In this document: positions 1 to 7,174 of the stretch, piece by piece
Position numbering within the stretch: position 1 is the stretch's first letter
Layout: every line of letters starts with the position of its first letter
NCBI GenBank assembly: GCA_900763175.1
Contig: CAAFJI010000354.1
Location: 1 to 10,686 of the forward strand
DNA from: Lachnospiraceae bacterium
GTDB lineage: Bacteria; Bacillota; Clostridia; Lachnospirales; Lachnospiraceae
Direction of reading: 5' to 3'
DNA: 10,686 nucleotides
Program-made: the position numbers and the translations under genes
Notes under the pieces: model-generated
What the model saw: only the letters and a program-made list of their open reading frames with translations
Database searches by the model: none
What the model was told of the DNA's origin: nothing

Positions 1-490
1 ATATGATATGACAGCCTTCATCTTTAAAGCAGTAAATATAGGAATCTTCCGGATCATCTGCAAAGCTGACTCTGTAGTCAAATTCTCCGTTGTCCATCTC
101 ATGGATCTCCACCTTTTCCGAATGGGAACGGAACAGATCAAAGATTTCCTCCATCGTACAGTCATGCTTCTGCAACAGTCCGATCAGCTCTTTGATAAAC
201 TCATTTTCTTTCATCTGCTCATGCACATACTCCACTCCCTCTTCCGGGATATGAAAGCAGAACCGCTCTCCCTCATTGGTCACTTCCACCTGTCCCAGTC
301 TCTGCTTTGTATACTCCGGAAACCAGTTCAGCTTTTCCAGCATCCCGGTCACATCTCCCTCTACCTGAAAGAAATGGTTCAGGGAACTGAGCGGATAATA
401 AAGCCGTATCTTTTCCTTTCTGTAGCCAAGCTTTGCCTGCTCCTCCTTTATCACATCCATAATACTCTTCTCAAGTCTTGAAAAATCCAT
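1..490 (-). CDS. DUF3877-like protein, C-terminus cut by window edge
   Basis: The frame opens at an ATG complementary to 488-490 and stays open for 163 codons to the window edge, so the 5' end is present and the 3' end is missing. The start is supported by AGAGGA (503-498), 7 bases upstream of the ATG. The protein is acidic and soluble, with no signal peptide or membrane segment. It begins MDFSRLEKSIMDVIKEEQ and continues with a LGYRKEKIRLYYPLSSLNHFF-type stretch; this and its overall character resemble the DUF3877 family of Lachnospiraceae, for which no biochemical function is known to me. If that is right, only a short C-terminal piece is probably missing. The assignment is from memory of the family and is moderately sure; that the frame is coding is more certain. 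It follows the bile salt hydrolase gene by 80 bases and may be cotranscribed with it. Confidence 0.72.
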   Translation of the reverse strand, partial: MDFSRLEKSIMDVIKEEQAKLGYRKEKIRLYYPLSSLNHFFQVEGDVTGMLEKLNWFPEYTKQRLGQVEVTNEGERFCFHIPEEGVEYVHEQMKENEFIKELIGLLQKHDCTMEEIFDLFRSHSEKVEIHEMDNGEFDYRVSFADDPEDSYIYCFKDEGCHII

Positions 491-570
491 CCTGTTGTCC
501 TCTTGCTATCTTTTTCTGTCTTCTCTTTTACTTCTTTTCGTCTTCTTTTTTCGTTCTCTGTTCTTCTATA
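491..570 (-). other. Purine-rich spacer between the bile salt hydrolase and DUF3877 genes
   Basis: On the coding strand this 80-base gap is almost entirely A and G, with GAAGAC occurring twice and several AAAAGA-type runs. I see no inverted repeat followed by a U-run, so no intrinsic terminator, and no clear -35/-10 pair. It ends in the ribosome binding site of the downstream gene. It is best read as an unstructured intercistronic leader. Confidence 0.45.
498..503 (-). promoter_or_regulatory. Ribosome binding site of the DUF3877-like gene
   Basis: AGAGGA on the minus strand lies 7 bases upstream of the ATG at 490. It fixes the start of a gene that runs off the left edge of the window. Confidence 0.6.
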
Positions 571-1554
571 TTAATTCTGCCAGCGGATCTGTTCCCCCGT
601 GATCAGCGGATATCTGGAAAGTTTTGTTCCGTCAAGTTCCTCCCGGTACAGATCCACAGCAGTGATCTGATGATTCTCATAGGTTGTATAATAGTAGATT
701 CCCTTCGATGCATTACAGCAGGAAGTATACAAGGTAATCTCATACTTTCCGTCTGCCACTTCACAGCAGCCTCTCTGCTGATCCACCGAACCTAAAATAT
801 GGAAAAACTGGCTGATGCTTTCCAGTTCTGAATCTCCTGATTTTGCATTCATTTTTGTAAATGCAACTTTCGCAAAACGGGATGCCGATGACAAATCTCC
901 CGGAAGTCCCATTGCTCCCATTCCCCGGCTGTATGCTGTCAGATTCAGTTTCTCTGAAAAATGATTTTCCGGCTGTCTCGGTGACAGATGCATGTAATTA
1001 TTCAACTGAAACATCTGCTGTTCAAAAGATGGATTGTTCGTCAGCACACCCACCGGATTTTCATGCACTTTCAGCCCGTCCTTCATCGATTCTACCGTGA
1101 TGGCTTCTTTCTCATCTGCGATGATCCAGTGAAGCTGTGCTGCCGGAAGCTGTTCACTGAACGGTGTCCCGACCAGATTCATCCGGCTTAACAGTTCTCT
1201 GACTTCTCTGACCGAAGCACACTGGCTCAGTATCCATGGAATCAATTCATACTGGCAGACATTTTCTTTTCCGTCTTCTGCCTCATCTATCTCCTGATAG
1301 ACTGCATTTCCGACAAAGTTGAGTCCCGCCATGCCGACACCCTTTTCATTGACTGCATCATAATACAGCGGATAATCTTCTGCCACATAAGCCATTCCTA
1401 TCAGGGCATAATGGGATTCCATTTCTCCCATATACCGGAACGGGATCTTATAATTTCTCGGAGTCACCGTCACTTCATCTCCATAAGAAAATTCATAATC
1501 GAGTGTTCTTCCAAAATAAAAATCCTTCGTCTTATAAGTTGCTGCTGTACACAT
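571..1554 (-). CDS. bsh: Bile salt hydrolase (choloylglycine hydrolase)
   Basis: This 327-residue N-terminal-nucleophile hydrolase of the linear amide C-N hydrolase family is predicted to cleave glycine or taurine from conjugated bile acids in the cytoplasm. The frame can open at 1596, but I chose the ATG at 1554 because it gives Met-Cys: Cys2 becomes the catalytic N-terminal residue after Met removal, and AGAGGTG (1570-1564) sits 9 bases upstream. Other family active-site positions are visible: Arg16 and Asp19 in FGRTLDYE, Asn79 in GMAGLNF, the Asn pair 173-174 in LTNNP, and Arg226 in SSASRF. Length matches typical bile salt hydrolases (about 315-330 residues) and there is no signal peptide. 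The related penicillin V acylases share the fold, but the GLPGDLSSASRF region favours bile salts. The start overlaps the upstream methyltransferase by 23 bases, suggesting translational coupling. No residue appears missing. Confidence 0.93.
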   Translation of the reverse strand: MCTAATYKTKDFYFGRTLDYEFSYGDEVTVTPRNYKIPFRYMGEMESHYALIGMAYVAEDYPLYYDAVNEKGVGMAGLNFVGNAVYQEIDEAEDGKENVCQYELIPWILSQCASVREVRELLSRMNLVGTPFSEQLPAAQLHWIIADEKEAITVESMKDGLKVHENPVGVLTNNPSFEQQMFQLNNYMHLSPRQPENHFSEKLNLTAYSRGMGAMGLPGDLSSASRFAKVAFTKMNAKSGDSELESISQFFHILGSVDQQRGCCEVADGKYEITLYTSCCNASKGIYYYTTYENHQITAVDLYREELDGTKLSRYPLITGEQIRWQN

Positions 1555-2263
1555 TCTGCTTTTCACCTCTGCTTTTTTTATTCTGCTCCCCGCCAAGTAG
1601 CTTTTCCCGCTTTACTGCACAAAAATATACGACCGATCCACGCAGATGGAAATGCGTCACCTGATAATCCTGGGACAGTCTCAACTGCAAAGAAGTCTGG
1701 GTTTCAAAAGGTCCTTTGAACCACCCTTTTTTCATCAGAAACCATTTTACAAAACGGTCCGTCTTCCCGGATCTTCCCTCGATGTAGAAGCATCCGATCA
1801 GCCTTCCGTTTTTCTTTAATACGCGGGTCATTTCCGACAGGGCTTCTCTCTTATCTTCCACCGCATTCAGCCGGTCAATACTCAGTACGGCATCAAAACT
1901 TTCATTACGAAACGGCAGCTTCGCACAATTTCCCTTCTTTACGGTAACATGATCCAATCCGTCTCTTGCAAAACGCTTTTTTGCCAGGTCAAGCATTTCC
2001 TCGTCTTCGTCATAACAGATGATCCTCGCATCTCTCATCCATGAGTATTTCCGGTAAGTAAAAAGTCCTGTTCCTGCCGGTACATCCAGCAGTCTCCCCT
2101 TAAAATCCTCCGGAATATACTTCAGCATGGCTTTTACAATCTGCTTTTTACTTACTCCATTCCAGAAAAGCTTTCTATACAGCCTTGTCCATAATTTTTT
2201 CCCAAGAAGCACATCCTCATAAAGTTCTGTTCTGTTTTCTGCCTCACTGTGCTGTTCTTTCAT
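1532..2263 (-). CDS. Class I SAM-dependent methyltransferase, substrate unknown
   Basis: This is a 243-residue Rossmann-fold methyltransferase. The glycine-rich SAM loop is LLDVPAGTG at about 58-66. An acidic motif, CYDEDEEMLDLAKKRF, follows at 83-98, where an acidic residue usually contacts the SAM ribose. FRNESFDAVLSIDRLN at 118-133 is the motif IV region, and EMTRVLKKNGRLIGCFY at 144-160 is the usual strand after it. The frame is open back to 2353, but the ATG at 2263 is preferred because AGGGGAG (2277-2271) lies 7 bases upstream, and the extra N-terminus is low-complexity and not family-like. The last 23 bases overlap the bile salt hydrolase start, and the basic, polar C-terminus is probably an extension of little function. 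The fold is clear, but nothing visible identifies the substrate; a UbiE-like or small-molecule role is possible. The neighbour suggests, but does not show, a link to bile acids. Confidence 0.85.
   Translation of the reverse strand: MKEQHSEAENRTELYEDVLLGKKLWTRLYRKLFWNGVSKKQIVKAMLKYIPEDFKGRLLDVPAGTGLFTYRKYSWMRDARIICYDEDEEMLDLAKKRFARDGLDHVTVKKGNCAKLPFRNESFDAVLSIDRLNAVEDKREALSEMTRVLKKNGRLIGCFYIEGRSGKTDRFVKWFLMKKGWFKGPFETQTSLQLRLSQDYQVTHFHLRGSVVYFCAVKREKLLGGEQNKKSRGEKQNVYSSNL
1564..1570 (-). promoter_or_regulatory. Ribosome binding site deciding the bile salt hydrolase start
   Basis: AGAGGTG on the minus strand, 9 bases before the ATG at 1554. It lies inside the 3' end of the methyltransferase gene and supports the Met-Cys start over the longer frame that opens at 1596. 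Confidence 0.7.
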
Positions 2264-2270
2264 TTTTATT

Positions 2271-2277
2271 CTCCCCT
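2271..2277 (-). promoter_or_regulatory. Ribosome binding site deciding the methyltransferase start
   Basis: AGGGGAG on the minus strand ends 7 bases before the ATG at 2263. The same 11-base block, AGGGGAGAATA, recurs at 2304-2294, where no start codon follows at a usable distance. Confidence 0.7.
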
Positions 2278-2322
2278 GATCTGTCTCTGTATATATTCTC
2301 CCCTCAGATTCCGATTCTCCTT

Positions 2323-2337
2323 CTGCTTTTCCAGCAG
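2323..2337 (-). other. Small stem-loop just after the GH42 stop codon
   Basis: On the coding strand CTGCT and AGCAG pair around a GGAAA loop, two bases after the beta-galactosidase TGA (2342-2340). No U-run follows, so it is not a canonical intrinsic terminator. It could slow 3'-5' decay of the upstream message or be chance. Confidence 0.3.
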
Positions 2338-2339
2338 GA

Positions 2340-4367
2340 TCACTTTCTCTCAAATTTCAGTACCCTTGTCTGAAGCGGTGCAAGGACCTCACTGCCTGTT
2401 CCATAAATCTCCTGATATTCACCTGTCACCGGAACAACCACTTCTTTGCGGCTGAAATTTTGAATAAACAGATACTCTGCATTTTCCGACTGACGTACAT
2501 TGACAGATACCCCCTCCGGAACAGCCTCTGCCAGACTTTTTACACCGGCTTCTTCTGCTACGCCTTTAAATAAATCGTCATAAAATGCCTGCTCCATATC
2601 TGCCCCTACATAATAGGCATGTCCCTCACCATACGCTTTATGTGTCACAAGCGGTGATCCCGCATAAAAATCGTCTGCATAACGCATCAGGACTTCTGCA
2701 TCAGAAACTTCCGACAGTTCGCAGAGATTTTTACACTCATAAACTTTCTGCAATCCCAGGCGGTTTCCATGCTCCGGTATTCCATGGTTTGATTCCCAGT
2801 CAAATAAAGCATCGATCTCTGTACTGCGGACTCCCGTCACATCCATCAGTCCATAAGGTGTACCTCCAAGGAAACATTTATCCGTCTCATCCACAAGACC
2901 TGACCAGTAGGTCAATACCAGAGTTCCTCCCTGTGCCACATACTCTCTGAGACGTTCTTCGTATTTCTCACTGAACAGATACGCCATCGGCACTGCCAGG
3001 ATCTTATAATCAGAAAGTGCATGCTCCATGGAGATCACGTCCACATCCAGTCCTTCTGCCCGCAAAGCTCTGTACTGCTTCAGAACGCACTCCTGATAAT
3101 GCATATCCTCGTTTCTTGGTCCCTGTGCATCCTTTAATGCCCAGTCATTCTCACGGTCATATAAAACCGCTGCCCTTGCACACGTCACACTGCCTGTCAC
3201 TTCCTGAAGCTTTTCAAGTGCCTCTCCCACTTCTGTCACTTCCCTGAAGACACGGGTATCATTTCCACCGTAATGATCGATCACTGCACCATGAAACTTT
3301 TCAGATGCTCCCTGGCTCTGACGCAGTTGAAAATACAGGACACTGTCTGAACCATGGGCGATTGCCTGCAGAGACGCTGCCAGAAGCATTCCCGGTTTCT
3401 TCAGCTTATTGATCGGCTTCCAGTTCGTTGCAGATGGGCAGGATTCCATCATCAGGAACGGAGCTTTTCTGATACTTCTCATCAGATCATGCTGCATTCC
3501 TGCATCTGTTGCCGTCAGCCACTCTTCTTTTTTATGCCATCCCGGATAATTATCCCAGGATATAATATCTACATCTTCCCTGAACTTTTTATAATCCAGT
3601 CCGTCATAATCATACATCAGATTCGTCGTCACCGGGATTTCCGTTCCAGTCTCCCTGAGAGCTGCTATTTCCGCCTTCATGAAATCGACTGTCTGTTCCG
3701 TCACAAACCTCTTCCAGTCCAGCTTTAATGCGTGAAGCTCATTTTCTCCCAGTGAAGAAGGACTTTCGATCTGAGAAAAGCTCTGATACCGGTGACTCCA
3801 GAATGTCGTACACCACCGGCTGTTCAGATTCTCAATCATACCATATTTCTTTTCCAGCCACTCCCGGAACTTCTCCTGACAAAGCGGACAATGACATTCT
3901 CCACCAAATTCATTGGAGATATGCCACAGGATCACACCCGGATGCTTTCCGAACTTTTCTCCCAGCCTGCGGTCGATCTCTGCCACTTTTTCTCTGTATA
4001 CCGGTGAGGTATAACAGTGATTATGTCTTCCACCGAACAGATTTTTCTCCCTCTTTTCATTCACACGCAGTACTTCCGGGTACTTATCAGAAAGCCATTT
4101 CGGTCTTGCACCGGACGGTGTGGACAAAATTGTAGAAATTCCCTCTGCGTAAAGTGAATCAATCACTTTTTCGAGCCAGTCAAACTGATAATTTCCCTCT
4201 TCCGGCTCCAGCATCGCCCAGGAGAACATTCCTACAGATACCGTATTGATCTTTGCCTTTTTAAAATACTCAATGTCCTTTTCCAATATATCCGGGCGGT
4301 CCAGCCACTGCTCCGGGTTGTAGTCTCCGCCATGTAAAAGATGTCCATATTTAATCTGTCTTCCCAT
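2340..4367 (-). CDS. GH42 family beta-galactosidase
   Basis: This 675-residue cytoplasmic retaining glycosidase of family GH42 is expected to hydrolyse terminal beta-galactosides, often galacto-oligosaccharides rather than free lactose. The family opening, HLLHGGDYNPEQW, is at about 9-21. The acid/base is Glu153 in HISNEFGGE and the nucleophile is Glu308 in MMESCPS. A zinc-type cysteine cluster seen in many GH42 enzymes is present (Cys118, Cys158, Cys160, Cys163). A trimerisation/glutamine-amidotransferase-like domain follows from about 390 and a small C-terminal beta domain from about 615, with length typical of the family. There is no signal peptide. AGGAGGAG (4383-4376) lies 8 bases before the ATG. 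The gene begins 17 bases after the cobQ stop, so it is probably transcribed with the cobalamin genes despite having no metabolic link to them. No sugar regulator or transporter is seen nearby. Exact substrate is not determinable. Confidence 0.94.
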   Translation of the reverse strand: MGRQIKYGHLLHGGDYNPEQWLDRPDILEKDIEYFKKAKINTVSVGMFSWAMLEPEEGNYQFDWLEKVIDSLYAEGISTILSTPSGARPKWLSDKYPEVLRVNEKREKNLFGGRHNHCYTSPVYREKVAEIDRRLGEKFGKHPGVILWHISNEFGGECHCPLCQEKFREWLEKKYGMIENLNSRWCTTFWSHRYQSFSQIESPSSLGENELHALKLDWKRFVTEQTVDFMKAEIAALRETGTEIPVTTNLMYDYDGLDYKKFREDVDIISWDNYPGWHKKEEWLTATDAGMQHDLMRSIRKAPFLMMESCPSATNWKPINKLKKPGMLLAASLQAIAHGSDSVLYFQLRQSQGASEKFHGAVIDHYGGNDTRVFREVTEVGEALEKLQEVTGSVTCARAAVLYDRENDWALKDAQGPRNEDMHYQECVLKQYRALRAEGLDVDVISMEHALSDYKILAVPMAYLFSEKYEERLREYVAQGGTLVLTYWSGLVDETDKCFLGGTPYGLMDVTGVRSTEIDALFDWESNHGIPEHGNRLGLQKVYECKNLCELSEVSDAEVLMRYADDFYAGSPLVTHKAYGEGHAYYVGADMEQAFYDDLFKGVAEEAGVKSLAEAVPEGVSVNVRQSENAEYLFIQNFSRKEVVVPVTGEYQEIYGTGSEVLAPLQTRVLKFERK

Positions 4368-4375
4368 ATCTGCAA

Positions 4376-4383
4376 CTCCTCCT
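4376..4383 (-). promoter_or_regulatory. Strong ribosome binding site of the GH42 gene
   Basis: AGGAGGAG on the minus strand, 8 bases before the ATG at 4367, in the 17-base gap after cobQ. It is a near-perfect complement of the 16S tail and among the strongest in the window. Confidence 0.75.
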
Positions 4384-4384
4384 G

Positions 4385-5893
4385 TTATTCCATCATTTTG
4401 TAAATTGCCTTCATATCCAGACTTTCTCTAAGTATATCGGCCAGTTGATCATATTGCTCTTCTTTATAGCTATTCCAGTCTTTTCCCTCAATCTGCAGGG
4501 TACCATAACCTTTCTGCTTCAGTATAGCAGAAACAATTCCTTCTGACACCAGTTTTTCATCAAAAATACCATGCACATAACAGCCATAGACATTTCCGTT
4601 CTGCGCCCCATCTTCATGATATCCCTGTGGTTCTCTGTTTCCTTCTTCCCTCATTGAAACCAGCCTGTCTGATTTTGTATCCACTTCTGATCTTCCCATA
4701 TGGATTTCGTATCCATTAAACCGGATTCCTTGCAGTTCTTTCAAAATACCGCCCATATCCCGGAATTTCCCTTCTACTCTCGTTCTTCTCTTTTCCTGTC
4801 CAAATACAGTGCAGACCGGAAGTAACCCCAATCCCTGTACTGTGCCTTTTTCTTCTATTCCGTCCGGATCCTGTATTTCCCTGCCGAGCATCTGATAGCC
4901 TCCGCAAATACCGAAAACCGCCCCTCCATTTCCACTGTAGCGAAGAATTTTCGCCTCCAGACCATTCTGACGCATCCACAGCAGATCACTGATCGTATTT
5001 TTACTGCCCGGAAGGATAACCAGATCCGGCTGTCCGAAATCTGCCGGAGATGAAATATACCGGACCGAAACTTCTTCGATTGCCTCCAGCGGTGCAAGAT
5101 CCGTAAAATTTGAGATCCTTGGAAACCGGATCACCGCAATATCCACAAGTCCCGGCTTTTCCTTTTTATGGAATCTTTCCGTCAGGCTGTCTTCCTCGTC
5201 GAGATCCAGATAAAAATACGGCACAACACCAAGAACCGGGATATCCGTTCTGTCTTCCAGCATTTTCAGTCCCGGCTCTAAAATGGATACATCTCCCCGG
5301 AACTTATTGATCACAGTTCCTGCGATTCTCTTCCGTTCCTTTTCTTCCAACAGCATAACGGTTCCTGCAATCTGGGCAAAGACACCTCCCCGGTCAATAT
5401 CTCCCACCAGCAGTACAGGTGCATCCACCAGTTCTGCCATTCCCATATTGACGATATCATCCTTTTTCAGGTTGATCTCTGCCGGACTTCCTGCACCTTC
5501 GATCACAATCACATCATACTTTTTTTCCAGTTCCCGATATGCCTCTAAAATATAAGGAATATAATCCCGCTTATGACGGTAATATTCTACTGCAGACATC
5601 ACCCCGATTGGTTTTCCGTTGATGATAACCTGCGAACCTGTATCATTGGTAGGCTTTAACAGGATCGGATTCATACTCACTTCCGGTTCAATCCCTGCTG
5701 CTTCTGCCTGCATTACCTGGGCCCGCCCCATCTCAAGACCATTCTGGGTAATAAAAGAATTTAATGCCATATTCTGCGATTTGAAGGGTGCAACTTTGTA
5801 TCCATCCTGCTTAAATACTCTGCAAAGTCCTGCTGCTATGGCACTTTTTCCCACATTTGACATTGTTCCCTGGATCATAATACATTTCGCCAT
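4385..5893 (-). CDS. cobQ: Cobyric acid synthase (CobQ/CbiP)
   Basis: This 502-residue ATP- and glutamine-dependent amidotransferase converts adenosylcobyrinic acid a,c-diamide to adenosylcobyric acid by amidating four side chains. The N-terminal synthetase domain starts IMIQGTMSNVGKS (5-17), a P-loop-like motif, followed by APFKSQNMALNS (35-46) and EGAGSPAEIN (132-141), all typical of CobQ. The C-terminal class I glutamine amidotransferase-like domain has the nucleophile Cys330 in VFGICGGYQMLG and His441 in CYVHGIFD; NGYEIHMG (393-400) is characteristic of CobQ/CbiP. Length is normal. The start lies 4 bases after the cobD stop, with a GAGAGGAG-type site overlapping that stop, so the two are translationally coupled. 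Anaerobic-pathway naming would be CbiP. All key residues seem intact, in contrast to the broken cobD just upstream. Confidence 0.97.
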   Translation of the reverse strand: MAKCIMIQGTMSNVGKSAIAAGLCRVFKQDGYKVAPFKSQNMALNSFITQNGLEMGRAQVMQAEAAGIEPEVSMNPILLKPTNDTGSQVIINGKPIGVMSAVEYYRHKRDYIPYILEAYRELEKKYDVIVIEGAGSPAEINLKKDDIVNMGMAELVDAPVLLVGDIDRGGVFAQIAGTVMLLEEKERKRIAGTVINKFRGDVSILEPGLKMLEDRTDIPVLGVVPYFYLDLDEEDSLTERFHKKEKPGLVDIAVIRFPRISNFTDLAPLEAIEEVSVRYISSPADFGQPDLVILPGSKNTISDLLWMRQNGLEAKILRYSGNGGAVFGICGGYQMLGREIQDPDGIEEKGTVQGLGLLPVCTVFGQEKRRTRVEGKFRDMGGILKELQGIRFNGYEIHMGRSEVDTKSDRLVSMREEGNREPQGYHEDGAQNGNVYGCYVHGIFDEKLVSEGIVSAILKQKGYGTLQIEGKDWNSYKEEQYDQLADILRESLDMKAIYKMME

Positions 5894-5897
5894 CTTT

Positions 5898-6943
5898 TCA
5901 GCTCCTCTCGTTCAACACCTGCTTCATACATTCCAGTAACCGGTCATTTTCTTCCGGCAGCCGGACAGCCAGCCTGTACCAGCCATTCCCGAGTCCCCGG
6001 TAATTTGCACAGTCCCGGATCAGGATTCCCCGCTTCTTCAACTCTTCAAACCAGTTGATCTCACTGTTAAAAAGAAGAAAGTTCGCCTCCGACGGAATGT
6101 ACTCTATTCTCAGATTTTCCAGTTCTTTTTCCATTCTTTCCCGCTCTGACTTTACCAGTTGCCGTGTCTGCTCTTCTCTGTGGTCTTCCTTCAATGCTGA
6201 GAGTCCCGCAGCCTGTGCCGGAGTTGATACGCTCCACGGCTGACGTACCGTCTCCATCCGTTCCAGCAGTGCTTTATCAGAACTGATCCCGTACCCAAGA
6301 CGGATTCCCGGAACTGCATAGATTTTTGTAAAAGCCTGCAATACGAACAGATACCTGAACCTGCCGGTCTCCAACTGCATGGATGCCTCTTCCCCTGAAG
6401 TCAGGAACTGCACAAAACATTCATCCAGCACCAGTCTGACCCGCTCTTTTTCACACTTTTCAGCTATTTTAATAAGAAACTCCTTTTCCACTGCCTGTCC
6501 CGCCGGATTCGACGGAGAGCATAAAAATAAGAAATCCAGTTCTGATGTGATTTTTTCTGTCAGATCCGTTCCCAGACGAAAATTATTTTCTTTTTTACTT
6601 CATGATACAGGATTTCACATCCTACCGTCTTTAAAGCCTGCTCATATTCTGAAAATGCCGGTATCACGATCATTGCTTTTTGAGGTTTTTCTGCCAGTAC
6701 CAGTGAAAATAAAAGATCTGCTGCTCCATTTCCGATCACAAACTGTTCTGCTGCCAGTCCCTTTTTTTCTGCCAGTGCATTTCTTAATTCCCTGCTCTGG
6801 CTGTCGGGATACTCTCCGATCCTCTGCAACGACCGGGCTGCCGCTTCAACAACTGCATCTGCAGGTCCTAATGGATTTACATTAATGGAAAAATCCAGTA
6901 AATTTTTATATGTATAAATATCTCCGCCATGTGCGTACTGCAT
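5898..6943 (-). pseudogene. cobD: cobD, threonine-phosphate decarboxylase, split by a frameshift
   Basis: CobD is a PLP-dependent, aminotransferase-fold enzyme that decarboxylates L-threonine phosphate to (R)-1-amino-2-propanol phosphate, the linker attached by CbiB. Two frames together cover the family. The first starts at 6943 (AGGAG 6 bases before the ATG) with YAHGGDIY, LLDFSINVNPLG and GNGAADLLF, then stops at 6560 after 127 codons. The second continues from about 6589 to 5898 with LFLCSPSNPAGQ, LVLDECF and FTKIYAVPGIRLGY, where the PLP lysine is residue 207 of the joined protein. The break is at 6590-6596, A-AAA-AAG. One extra A, or a -1 ribosomal slip, gives an uninterrupted 348-residue CobD of normal length. 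Neither half alone carries a full active site. It may be a true pseudogene, a recoded gene or an assembly error. Flanking genes overlap it closely. Confidence 0.9.
6590..6596 (-). other. A-AAA-AAG slippery heptamer at the cobD frame break
   Basis: The coding strand reads A-AAA-AAG with the zero frame at GTA AAA AAG (codons 116-118). A -1 slip of the two lysine codons continues as GAA AAT AAT TTT and restores CobD exactly. I see neither a Shine-Dalgarno-like stimulator 10-14 bases upstream nor a strong downstream hairpin or pseudoknot, so programmed use is possible but not shown. Confidence 0.55.
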
Positions 6944-6946
6944 CTC

Positions 6947-7174
6947 TTACTCCTGCTCTTCTCTCTGCTGCTCCAGTAACCGTTCCAGTTCTTCCCGGTA
7001 TTCCCCGAACCATTTTACCGGAAGTACTTTCTGATCCGTATTGATCCTCTTTTCCATCCACACCATATTATACCATCTTCCGAACTTATAACCACAGTCA
7101 TAAAATTCTCCCACAAGCCGATAGCCTGAATGGGCATGAAATTCTACGCTGTTCCTCGTCAGGTATTCATCCAA
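6947..7174 (-). pseudogene. C-terminal remnant of a GNAT acetyltransferase
   Basis: This 75-codon frame matches only the last part of phosphinothricin-acetyltransferase-like GNAT proteins: NSVEFHAHSGYRLVG followed by CGYKFGRWYNMVWMEK, the last strands of that fold, then a charged tail. The N-terminal two thirds, with the acetyl-CoA loop (R/Q-x-x-G-x-G/A), is absent. The frame starts at TTG immediately after, and in frame with, the cbiB TAG (7177-7175). No ribosome binding site precedes it, and no upstream GNAT portion exists in the window. Its 3' end carries the cobD ribosome binding site, which may explain why it persists. It is probably a non-functional fragment left by a deletion or recombination. 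A short translated peptide, or a CbiB-fused tail made by stop readthrough, cannot be excluded. I see no evidence for either. Confidence 0.7.

Noticed and set aside
8..481. A 157-codon plus-strand open frame
   Set aside because: It is antisense to a minus-strand frame with a good ribosome binding site and family-like sequence (the DUF3877-like gene). The plus-strand translation is rich in Leu, His and Phe without recognisable motifs, typical of a shadow.
478..795. A plus-strand frame with a hydrophobic Cys/Phe/Ser-rich start that could look like a small membrane protein
   Set aside because: It arises from the pyrimidine-rich complement of the purine-rich spacer and then runs antisense to the bile salt hydrolase. 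No ribosome binding site or motif.
2323..2337. Intrinsic terminator after the GH42 gene
   Set aside because: There is a 5-bp stem, but it is followed by a purine-rich run rather than U residues.
3354..4135. Long plus-strand frames across the beta-galactosidase region
   Set aside because: Antisense to an intact 675-codon GH42 gene with all catalytic residues; these are shadows.
6540..6589. Stimulatory hairpin or pseudoknot downstream of the cobD heptamer
   Set aside because: Only very short, AT-rich or 3-bp pairings can be drawn by eye; none is convincing.
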